Below are positions 6,310 to 11,781 of a DNA stretch of 11,781 bases, one piece after another. Source of the DNA: Porticoccaceae bacterium (GTDB taxonomy: Bacteria; Pseudomonadota; Gammaproteobacteria; Pseudomonadales; Porticoccaceae); the NCBI GenBank assembly GCA_023255165.1, contig JALRJD010000066.1:1-11781 (forward strand), written 5' to 3'. The notes under the pieces were generated by a model. It was not told the DNA's origin. It saw only the letters and a program-made list of their open reading frames with translations, and ran no database searches. How positions within the stretch are numbered: position 1 is the first letter of the stretch; each line of letters begins with the position of its first letter. Both the position numbers and the translations under genes were made by a program.

Positions 6310-7011
6310 TTAGCCATTTTGAACTTGGGCTGAGAAACGGTAGCCAGCTCCGCGCACAGTCTGCACATAGTTGTCATGGCCTGCAACCGAAATTGCCTTG
6401 CGCAGGCGGCGGATATGCACGTCCACGGTACGTTCATCGAGGTAGACATTGCCGCCCCAGACATAGTCGAGAATCTGCCCGCGGGAATAGACACGCTCCT
6501 GGTGAGTGAGGAAAAACTGCAGCAAACGGTACTCCGTGGGGCCGAGGTTAATCGGCTGCCCGGAAATGCTGACGCGATGACCGAGGGGGTCAAAGAGCAG
6601 TTCACCGACTGCGATCGGCTCCTGCAGATCTTCGCGGCCGACCCGTCGCAGCACTGCCTTGACCCGTGAGATCAGCTCGCGCGGTGAAAAGGGCTTGGGA
6701 ATATAATCGTCCGCACCGGCATCGAGACCGGAGATCTTGCTGTCTTCCTCGGCCTTGGCGGTGAGCAAAATGATCGGCAGTTTGGCGGTCAGTTCATCGC
6801 GCTTTAAACGCCGCAACAGCTCCAGACCGGTGGTGCCTGGCATCATCCAGTCCAGCAGCGCCAGATCTGGTTGGTGGTCGATAATCATCGAATGCGCTTG
6901 CTGTGCATTCTCGGCTTTGAGCACATTAAAGTCCGCTGCTTCCAGTGCGATTGAGAGCATATCCCGGATCGCCGCTTCGTCATCGACCAACAGGATCGTA
7001 TGCTTCGGCAT
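6310..7011 (-). CDS. phoB: PhoB, phosphate-regulon response regulator
   Basis: This 233-residue OmpR/PhoB-type transcription factor has an N-terminal receiver domain with acidic pair D10-D11, phospho-acceptor D54 in LLDWMMPG, switch T84 and conserved K106. The C-terminal winged helix contains LGPTEYRLLQFF, the recognition helix region DERTVDVHIRRLRKAI and the hairpin YVQTVRGAGYRFS. When phosphorylated by PhoR it binds pho boxes and recruits RNA polymerase. The start is ATG 7011: AAGG lies eight bases upstream and the protein then begins MPKHTILLVDDE like other PhoB proteins. An ATG at 7062 would overlap the pho box, so it is unlikely. phoR follows in the same operon. Four other places in the window carry matching pho-type repeats, consistent with this being the local regulator. 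Confidence 0.96.
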   Translation of the reverse strand: MPKHTILLVDDEAAIRDMLSIALEAADFNVLKAENAQQAHSMIIDHQPDLALLDWMMPGTTGLELLRRLKRDELTAKLPIILLTAKAEEDSKISGLDAGADDYIPKPFSPRELISRVKAVLRRVGREDLQEPIAVGELLFDPLGHRVSISGQPINLGPTEYRLLQFFLTHQERVYSRGQILDYVWGGNVYLDERTVDVHIRRLRKAISVAGHDNYVQTVRGAGYRFSAQVQNG

Positions 7012-7044
7012 AAAATTGACCTTTTCATTCATTTCAGACGATCC

Positions 7045-7078
7045 ATTTAAGGCTGCAAACATGACAAAAATATGACAA
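7045..7078 (-). promoter_or_regulatory. Pho box and -10 of the phoBR promoter
   Basis: On the minus strand TTGTCAT (7078-7072) and TTGTCAT (7067-7061) are spaced 11 bp, followed ten bases later by TTAAAT (7050-7045) as the -10. This geometry equals that in front of pstS and supports positive autoregulation of phoB-phoR. Confidence 0.88.
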
Positions 7079-7196
7079 GGGCAAAGTGTAGGCCGATCCT
7101 GATGATTTACAACCGGGATTTCAGCTCAGCCCCGGTGTCGATATTTGTGGTTGCTTGCCGCATAATGGCGCTTTTTCAAGCAACCAGGATCCAACC

Positions 7197-7682
7197 ATGA
7201 CAATTACACAAAACAGCGCAGTGAGCTTTCACTACACATTAACTGATGATCAGGGTCAGCAAATTGACAGCTCTGCGGGACAGGATCCATTGGCCTATCT
7301 GCACGGCGCCGGCAATATTATTCCCGGCCTGGAAAAGGCGCTTGAAGGCAAGTCTGTCGGCGACCAGCTGAATGTCGAAGTCTCCGCCGAGGAAGGTTAC
7401 GGCCCGGTTCAGCAAGAGCTGATTCAGGAAGTGCCGCGCGAAGCTTTTCAGGGTGTTGACACTATCGAAGTGGGTATGCAATTTGAAGCACAGACAGGTC
7501 AGGGCGGCGCGGTTCCGGTTACTGTGACTGCGGTTACCGACGAGACAGTTACTGTTGATGGCAATCATCCTCTGGCCGGTAAAACCTTGAATTTCGATGT
7601 CACCATCGCCGATGTTCGCGAAGCCTCTGAAGAAGAACTTGCCCATGGGCATATCCACGGCCCAGGTGGACACCACCACTAA
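7197..7682 (+). CDS. slyD: SlyD-like FKBP-type peptidyl-prolyl isomerase
   Basis: This 161-residue cytoplasmic foldase isomerises prolyl bonds and acts as a chaperone. The split FKBP domain is visible (residues 1-68 and about 128-142), with GAGNIIPGLEKALEGKSVGD (37-56) as the conserved core. The insert-in-flap chaperone domain lies between (about 69-127, starting GPVQQELIQEVPREAF). A short histidine-rich tail, HGHIHGPGGHHH (150-161), can bind nickel or zinc; it is much shorter than the E. coli SlyD tail. The start is ATG 7197 with AGGAT eight bases upstream; the in-frame extension to 7155 has no support. It is divergent from phoB with about 185 bp between, and no pho box faces it. No T-run hairpin in the plus direction follows it. 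Confidence 0.92.
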   Translation: MTITQNSAVSFHYTLTDDQGQQIDSSAGQDPLAYLHGAGNIIPGLEKALEGKSVGDQLNVEVSAEEGYGPVQQELIQEVPREAFQGVDTIEVGMQFEAQTGQGGAVPVTVTAVTDETVTVDGNHPLAGKTLNFDVTIADVREASEEELAHGHIHGPGGHHH

Positions 7683-7694
7683 ATCGGCCTGGTC

Positions 7695-7747
7695 AAAAAA
7701 GGCTTCCAAAAAAAGCCTTCCAAAAAAAAGGCCACCAAATGGTGGCC
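7695..7747 (-). terminator. Tandem rho-independent terminators, minus strand
   Basis: Reading the minus strand, GGCCACC...GGTGGCC (7747-7730, loop 4) is followed by eight T (7729-7722). A second hairpin GGCTT/AAGCC follows, with six T at 7700-7695. T-runs occur only in the minus direction, so they serve a minus-strand transcript. The only minus gene just upstream is the 55-residue peptide at 7832-7999. Confidence 0.78.
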
Positions 7748-7800
7748 TGAACTGGGAGGAAGAAGTACTTAAGTCGATTACTGGGATTTTTTAGGTGACG

Positions 7801-7841
7801 CGTTTGATTGAAACGTACCTCACTCAAGTCTCTAATCAAAC
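7801..7841. repeat. Inverted repeat GTTTGATT/AATCAAAC
   Basis: An 8-bp perfect inverted repeat, with arms at about 7802-7809 and 7834-7841 (AATCAAAC), encloses some 24 bases and overlaps the stop codon of the small minus-strand peptide gene. It could form a stem at the 3' end of that mRNA. Function is unknown. Confidence 0.4.
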
Positions 7842-7999
7842 ATTGGCGATATCTCGCTGGCGGCGACACAGGCCGCGAGTCCGCAGCCTATGCCTGTGCT
7901 GGTCCAGAAGTCTGCACCGTAAGCAAAAATACCAATTGAAACTCCAAGAAGGGCGCCGCAGGTAATCAGCAGCAAACTAACAAGACTGTAACCATTCAT
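7832..7999 (-). CDS. 55-residue membrane peptide, unrecognised
   Basis: A minus-strand ATG at 7999 opens 55 codons ending in TAG. The start has a strong ribosome site (AAGAGG at 8013-8008, eight bases upstream). Residues 5-27 (SLVSLLLITCGALLGVSIGIFAY) form a convincing membrane helix rich in small residues. A short soluble stretch GADFWTSTG follows, then a second less certain hydrophobic stretch IGCGLAACVAA (37-47), and the tail SEISPMFD. Three cysteines (14, 39, 44) are present. Tandem terminators lie about 85 bases downstream on the same strand, which makes a complete small transcription unit. I recognise no family. It is divergent from gapdh-arsJ, and whether the two are functionally linked is unknown. 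A chance reading frame is the main alternative; the ribosome site, helix and terminators together argue against it. Confidence 0.6.
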   Translation of the reverse strand: MNGYSLVSLLLITCGALLGVSIGIFAYGADFWTSTGIGCGLAACVAASEISPMFD

Positions 8000-8088
8000 T
8001 AATAAATCCTCTTTACTCTGTTGCGTTCCGTACGATTGTGTCTGAACAGCAGGAGTGGCATTGGACCCGGTTTAAAGCGCCATTGCCC

Positions 8089-8101
8089 GCGAACGGTTCG
8101 C
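8089..8101. promoter_or_regulatory. Palindrome upstream of gapdh, possible operator
   Basis: GCGAAC-G-GTTCGC is a perfect 6+6 palindrome about 150 bp before gapdh and 90 bp before the divergent peptide gene. It could be bound by a dimeric regulator. No matching -35/-10 pair was convincing here. Confidence 0.35.
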
Positions 8102-8174
8102 AATTTTCCTGTTGCCCTGTTCTCAATCTGGCGACTGATGCAAAATACTGTGAGCTGTTTCGATAAAAATGCGT

Positions 8175-8191
8175 CGCCAATGGGCTTGGCG
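8175..8191. promoter_or_regulatory. Second inverted repeat upstream of gapdh
   Basis: CGCCAA (8175-8180) and TTGGCG (8186-8191) form a perfect 6-bp inverted repeat with a TGGGC spacer, 58 bases before the gapdh start. It is either an operator or a hairpin in the mRNA leader. Confidence 0.35.
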
Positions 8192-8248
8192 GCTGAGACA
8201 AAACCGGCTCAAAAACTGAGCGCGATGATTGAGAGAGATCAAAACCCC

Positions 8249-9244
8249 ATGACAATCAAAATCGGTATCAACGGATTTGGCCGCATTGGCCGACTGGCAC
8301 TGCGTGCAGCATGGCATCGGCATGATTATCAGATTGTGCATATCAACGAAATTGCCGGTGATGCCCAGACCGCCGCGCATCTGCTGAAATATGATTCGGT
8401 GCACGGCACCTGGGACGAGCAGATTGAGGCTGACGGCGATGCCATTCGCATTGCCGATCAAAGGGTGCGCTATACCCAAGGCAAAACCATTGCCGAAACT
8501 GACTGGTCTGATGTGGATCTTGTGGTCGAGTGCAGCGGTAAATTTAAATCCCAAATCGCACTGGCGCCCTACTTCGAACAGAAGGTTAAAAAAGTGGTGG
8601 TCTCAGCGCCGGTCAAAGATGGCACGTTAAATATTGTGATGGGCGTCAACGATGACAAGTACTTCGATCAGGCGATCGTCACGGCGGCGTCCTGCACCAC
8701 CAACTGTCTTGCGCCGGTGGTCGATGTGCTGCACAAAACCTTTGTGATCAAGCATGGCTCAATCACCACCATCCATGACATCACCAACACCCAGAGCATT
8801 CTCGACGAATATCACAGCGACCTGCGTCGCGCCCGGGCCAGCGGGCTGTCGCTGATTCCCACCAGCACCGGCTCGGCGACTGCAATCACTGAAATTTTTC
8901 CCGAACTCAAAGGTCGCCTGAACGGCCTGGCGGTCAGAGTGCCTCTGGCCAATGCTTCGCTGACTGACTGTGTTTTTGAACTCGACCGCGAGGTCAGTGT
9001 GGAAGAGGTTAACGCCGCACTGCGCGATGCCGCGGAGGGTCGCCTGAAAGGTGTGCTTGGGTTTGAGGAGGCGCCACTGGTGTCCGTGGACTACACCAAC
9101 GATACCCGCTCGGGCATTGTCGATGGACTGTCGACCATGGTGATCAACCAGACTCAGGTCAAAGTACTTGTCTGGTATGACAATGAGATCGGCTATGTCA
9201 ATCGGATGATGGAGCTGGCTGCGAAGGTCGCAGCGTCGATTTAA
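8249..9244 (+). CDS. ArsJ-associated glyceraldehyde-3-phosphate dehydrogenase
   Basis: This 331-residue GAPDH is paired with arsJ. In this known module the enzyme uses arsenate instead of phosphate with glyceraldehyde 3-phosphate and NAD, making 1-arseno-3-phosphoglycerate, which ArsJ expels. Visible marks: nucleotide fold INGFGRIGRLALR (7-19), catalytic Cys149 in SCTTNCLAP, His176 in TTIHDITN, the substrate loop SLIPTSTGSATA (201-212) and C-terminal WYDNEIGYVNRM (309-320). All catalytic residues are intact and length is normal. The NAD-binding strand ends HINEIAGD rather than the IND found in glycolytic enzymes. The start is ATG 8249 because the protein then begins MTIKIGINGFGR as in the family; the frame is open further upstream to 8021 but that part looks random. 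The ribosome site is weak (GAGAGAG, about 12 bases away). arsJ begins three bases after its stop. No arsR lies next to it in this window. Confidence 0.92.
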   Translation: MTIKIGINGFGRIGRLALRAAWHRHDYQIVHINEIAGDAQTAAHLLKYDSVHGTWDEQIEADGDAIRIADQRVRYTQGKTIAETDWSDVDLVVECSGKFKSQIALAPYFEQKVKKVVVSAPVKDGTLNIVMGVNDDKYFDQAIVTAASCTTNCLAPVVDVLHKTFVIKHGSITTIHDITNTQSILDEYHSDLRRARASGLSLIPTSTGSATAITEIFPELKGRLNGLAVRVPLANASLTDCVFELDREVSVEEVNAALRDAAEGRLKGVLGFEEAPLVSVDYTNDTRSGIVDGLSTMVINQTQVKVLVWYDNEIGYVNRMMELAAKVAASI

Positions 9245-9247
9245 AAT

Positions 9248-10504
9248 ATGACATTTGAGCTTAAATCTCCCATTGCGCAATACAGCCTGGTCACTCTGAG
9301 CTACTGGGCCTTCACCCTTAGCGACGGCGCCCTGCGGATGCTGGTGGTGCTGTTTTTTCACCAACTTGGCTACAGCCCTCTGGAGATCGCCGGACTGTTT
9401 TTACTCTATGAGTTTTTCGGCATTGTCACCAACCTCTACGGCGGCTGGCTGGCCAGTGCCATCGGGCTGACTATTACCATGCAGTTGGGTTTGGCGCTGC
9501 AAATCGTGGCGTTGATCATGCTCGCGGTGGATAACAGTCTGCTTACGGTGGCCTATGTAATGGTCGCCCAGGCGCTGTCGGGCATTGCCAAAGATCTCAA
9601 TAAAATGAGCGCCAAGGCGAGCATCAAGTCACTGGTTCCTGCCGATGCCCAGGGGCAACTCTATCGTTGGGTTGCGCTGCTGACCGGCTCAAAAAATGCG
9701 CTTAAGGGGCTCGGCTTTTTTCTCGGCGGATGGCTGTTGGCAATGGTCGGCTTTCAGGCCGCGGTTGGGCTGATGGCCGCCATTCTGGCGCTGGTGCTAG
9801 CCGCCAGTCTGCTGTTGCTCGATCGCTCGGCGGGAATTGCCAAGCGGCGGCAACATTTTAGCAGCCTGTTTTCAAACAATAGCGCAATCAATCGATTGAG
9901 CGCGGCGCGATTTTTTCTTTTTGGTTCACGGGATATCTGGTTTGTTGTCGCCCTGCCGGTATTTCTGCAAAGCCAGCTGCAGTGGAGCTATCTGCAAGTG
10001 GGTACTTTGCTCGCCCTCTGGGTAATTGGCTATGGCATTGTCCAGGCAGCCGCGCCCAAGCTGACAGGAAAAACCTTTGCCACAAGGGGCGCGGTAACAT
10101 CCGGCTATAATCACCCCCCTTCCGCAGCCAGCGCATTTAACTGGGTGGTTCTGCTCTGTCTGCTACCGGCGGCTATCGCCACCAGTCTCTTTTTCAGCGC
10201 AGACAACAGCTTTTGGGTTGCCACCAGTCTGGTGCTCGGGCTGTTGGTTTTTGGCGCCCTGTTTGCGATTAACTCGTCCATCCACTCCTATCTGATTGTC
10301 GCCTATGCGAGAGAAGACGGCGCCTCATTGGATGTTGGCTTTTACTATATGTGCAACGCGGCGGGCAGATTGGTAGGCACCCTGCTGTCTGGCTGGGTCT
10401 ACCAATCATCCGGGCTGATCGCCTGTCTGCTGATCTCTTCGGCGATGTTATTGGCCACCGCAATGATTTCAAGAAAGCTTCCTGACCAGACCTGTCCCGG
10501 TTGA
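9248..10504 (+). CDS. arsJ: ArsJ, organoarsenical efflux MFS transporter
   Basis: This 418-residue inner-membrane protein has about 12 predicted spans and belongs to the MFS. It exports 1-arseno-3-phosphoglycerate, which breaks down outside to arsenate, so the GAPDH/ArsJ pair amounts to arsenate efflux. Family features that I recognise: YWAFTLSDGALRMLVVLFFHQLGYSPLEIAG near the N-terminus (19-49), the cytoplasmic loop SGIAKDLNKMSAKASIK (111-127), LYRWVALLTGSKNALKG (138-154), AARFFLFGSRDIWFVVALPV, and near the C-terminus NSSIHSYLIVAYAREDGASLDVGFYYM. Length and order match full-size ArsJ. The start is ATG 9248, three bases after the gapdh stop and with no ribosome site of its own, so translation is probably coupled to gapdh. 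No in-frame breaks were seen. A small protein gene follows after 56 bases. Confidence 0.93.
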   Translation: MTFELKSPIAQYSLVTLSYWAFTLSDGALRMLVVLFFHQLGYSPLEIAGLFLLYEFFGIVTNLYGGWLASAIGLTITMQLGLALQIVALIMLAVDNSLLTVAYVMVAQALSGIAKDLNKMSAKASIKSLVPADAQGQLYRWVALLTGSKNALKGLGFFLGGWLLAMVGFQAAVGLMAAILALVLAASLLLLDRSAGIAKRRQHFSSLFSNNSAINRLSAARFFLFGSRDIWFVVALPVFLQSQLQWSYLQVGTLLALWVIGYGIVQAAAPKLTGKTFATRGAVTSGYNHPPSAASAFNWVVLLCLLPAAIATSLFFSADNSFWVATSLVLGLLVFGALFAINSSIHSYLIVAYAREDGASLDVGFYYMCNAAGRLVGTLLSGWVYQSSGLIACLLISSAMLLATAMISRKLPDQTCPG

Positions 10505-10505
10505 T

Positions 10506-10540
10506 CCTGGCGCAGACTTTTACTGTCCGCCCAGGTCTGC
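10506..10540 (+). other. Hairpin between arsJ and the next gene
   Basis: CCTGG (10506-10510) can pair with CCAGG (10530-10534), with further inner pairs GAC/GTC. Alternatively GCAGAC (10512-10517) pairs with GTCTGC (10535-10540). There is no T-run, so it is unlikely to stop transcription and could be an mRNA processing or stability element in a longer operon. Confidence 0.3.
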
Positions 10541-10560
10541 TAGGGTGAGCGGCTTTTAAT

Positions 10561-10983
10561 ATGGCAGAAGACTCTTTTATGGCTGATCAAAACCTTTCCG
10601 ATGGCAACCAGAGCAATACCGCGATGGATCCCAATGGGCTATACCGCGAAGAAAATTTCACCGACCAGAAAATGGGCGCAATCCGCAAGCTGGTTCCCGT
10701 TAAGGCAGACGGCAGTGATGACCCTGAACGCGAGACCCAATTTTTTGGCTCGGCGCAGGTTATGACGCCAATGGGTGCAATACCGCTTAATTTTGCCCTC
10801 GATGGCGCCACTATTGGTGAAGCTGCCAGCGACTTTGCCGGCAAGGCGCAGCTTGCGGTGGAAGAAGCAGGCAGAGAAATTGAAAGAATGCGCAGAGAGC
10901 AGGCATCAAAAATTGTTGTGCCCGGTCAAGGCGGTGGCGGCATGGGCAGTAGCGGAATGGGCGGCGGCGGAATCATTACCTGA
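10561..10983 (+). CDS. Hypothetical 140-residue cytoplasmic protein with Gly-rich tail
   Basis: It has no signal peptide or membrane segment. The N-terminal third is polar (DGNQSNTAMDPNGLYREENF). A middle part reads like a small beta-rich domain (KMGAIRKLVPVKADGSDD, then FFGSAQVMTPMGAIPLNFALDG). A charged helix follows (AGKAQLAVEEAGREIERMRREQ, about 96-117) and the protein ends in a Gly/Met tail, GQGGGGMGSSGMGGGGIIT. I do not recognise the family, but the clear domain structure and codon usage like the neighbours suggest a real gene. The start may be ATG 10561 (AGGGTGAG about 11 bases upstream) or ATG 10579; the first is chosen for the ribosome site. It is only 56 bases after arsJ in the same direction, so it may share its transcript. 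Whether it has any part in arsenic handling is unknown. Confidence 0.72.
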   Translation: MAEDSFMADQNLSDGNQSNTAMDPNGLYREENFTDQKMGAIRKLVPVKADGSDDPERETQFFGSAQVMTPMGAIPLNFALDGATIGEAASDFAGKAQLAVEEAGREIERMRREQASKIVVPGQGGGGMGSSGMGGGGIIT

Positions 10984-11036
10984 TGACCAAAACCACCAAG
11001 CGTGATTTTGTGGCTGTGTTGAAGGTAGTTAGTCCT

Positions 11037-11111
11037 GAGCTGCTTAATCGAGAGCTGCTTAATCGAGAGCTGCTTAGTCGCAAGCTGGTTAATTGAGAGC
11101 TGCTTAGTCGA
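11037..11111. repeat. Five tandem 15-bp repeats at the hutC 3' end
   Basis: The consensus unit is GAGCTGCTTARTCGA, in five head-to-tail copies at 11037, 11052, 11067, 11082 and 11097; the second is identical to the first and the fourth is the most diverged. A degenerate sixth may start near 11022. The hutC stop codon lies inside the last copy (11104-11106). On the minus strand one frame reads as a five-residue period (KQLSI KQLSI). Confidence 0.92.
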
Positions 11112-11727
11112 GAGCAGCGCCAATAGAACAACTACTGCCCGGTACAAAACTTCGACTAACGCTAATCACCCGACTGTGGTGCCAACTGCGGCGGGTTATC
11201 TGCAGGCAGGCGCTAAGGGGCGTTTGCCCCAGAGCGCCAGTAATCGCGCTATCGGGAATCGCTGCCCGCAGTTGATGCTCCACTCTGCTGGGGGCCAGCA
11301 CCCAATTGAGGTAGGCCTGCGGGGTCACCTTCTGATAATTTTGTTTTAGATAGGCGGGCACCAAAGCTGGGGAGACAAAACACTCCTCCCACTGCACCGC
11401 GATCGCGTCAAGAGCGTGAACCACAACCGAATAATAGACAGGCGCCCCTTCGGCCAACTGCAATAGAGAGCCGATGTCGCTCGCTGCCGCAACGGTGTCG
11501 AGCTCGATAACGCGGTTGCTATAACGAGGATTGGCAAAATTAAACTGCTGGGCAAAGTCTGGAAGCTCCAGGGTTAGCGTTGCGGACGGCGGTTCGGCGA
11601 CAAAAGTGCCCATTCCGGCAGACCGCAATAACAGCCCTTCGTCCGCCAACTCCTGCACCGCGCGGCGTGCGGTCATTCTGCTTACTGAAAAATCCACAGC
11701 CAGCTGGTTCTCCAGGTCCTGGCGCAC
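11104..11727 (-). pseudogene. hutC: HutC-like GntR/UTRA regulator, N-terminus disrupted
   Basis: The 207 codons read as the bulk of a GntR-family repressor of the HutC type, which normally binds an imidazole compound (urocanate) and controls histidine use. Residues 14-31 (SVSRMTARRAVQELADEG) are the helix-turn-helix and GLLLRSAGMGTFVAE is the wing. The rest is a full UTRA effector domain, including AVQWEECFVSPALVPAYL, KVTPQAYLNWVLAPSRVEHQ and the end ISVSRSFVPGSS. The usual first ~35-40 residues (first helix and the P-G-x-x-L-P-S-E-N-Q turn) are absent: the frame opens at a GTG at 11727 directly after a TAG. Sequence beyond 11728 does not match the family in any frame. It is either a broken gene or a join at the window edge. 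Its tail overlaps the 15-bp repeats. No hut catabolic gene is in view, so the exact ligand is uncertain. Confidence 0.72.
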
Positions 11728-11781
11728 CTACGATCAATCTCACAATCGGCCCAATCGCCACGATCGGGATCAGGTAGGTGA

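Noticed and set aside
7012..7062. Longer PhoB starting at ATG 7062
   Set aside because: That start overlaps the pho box and -10; ATG 7011 has a good ribosome site and the family N-terminus.
8110..8170. A pho box in front of gapdh (CTGT-like words near 8110-8120 and 8149-8160)
   Set aside because: Spacing is 7-9 bp rather than 11 and the CAT core is missing.
8021..8248. N-terminal extension of 76 codons on gapdh in the same frame
   Set aside because: The composition looks random, the family protein starts at MTIKIGINGFGR, and the two inverted repeats fall inside it.
11037..11111. CRISPR array
   Set aside because: The 15-bp units are head-to-tail with no spacers.
10926..11147. Pentapeptide-repeat protein on the minus strand across the 15-bp repeats
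   Set aside because: It needs a TTG start inside hutC, has no ribosome site, and the period is explained by the 15-bp DNA repeat; kept only as a remark.

Overview
The window looks like chromosomal DNA from a Gram-negative gammaproteobacterium, probably marine. The evidence is PhoB-type pho boxes, a trimeric-porin family gene, a pstS-pstC pair, a phoB-phoR pair, a HutC-type regulator and moderate GC. Genus cannot be fixed from the sequence alone. Most genes are ordinary intact single-copy genes, but both ends look mosaic.

Left part (1-2960), phosphate uptake: on the minus strand lie pstS and the first ~58 codons of pstC, separated by a strong hairpin plus T-run. The pstC frame breaks at about 262-271, where it meets an oppositely oriented fragment of catalase-peroxidase katG, so the rest of the pst operon is missing. 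Divergent from pstS is an outer-membrane porin. The shared intergenic region holds a two-unit pho box facing pstS, five 11-bp-spaced pho units facing the porin, then a second array of four 11-bp repeats.

Middle (2919-7078): convergent to the porin is a minus-strand pair, an SDR oxidoreductase followed by a small two-TM ion-channel-like protein with a non-canonical pore filter, overlapping as TAATG. A small exported protein on the plus strand faces phoR, with 24-bp tandem repeats between them. phoB-phoR is an operon headed by its own pho box, which suggests autoregulation.

Right part (7197-11781): slyD; a previously unlisted 55-aa membrane peptide on the minus strand with its own ribosome site and tandem terminators; then gapdh-arsJ, a recognised two-gene arsenate detoxification module (GAPDH makes 1-arseno-3-phosphoglycerate, ArsJ exports it). 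A conserved-looking 140-aa Gly-rich-tailed protein follows closely. A convergent HutC/GntR regulator, whose DNA-binding domain is broken near 11728, ends in a 15-bp tandem repeat array.

How it fits together: phosphate starvation would act through PhoR/PhoB to raise PstS and the porin. Arsenate is a phosphate analogue that enters by phosphate routes, so the nearby gapdh-arsJ pair makes biological sense. No direct pho box was found in front of gapdh-arsJ, so shared regulation is not shown.
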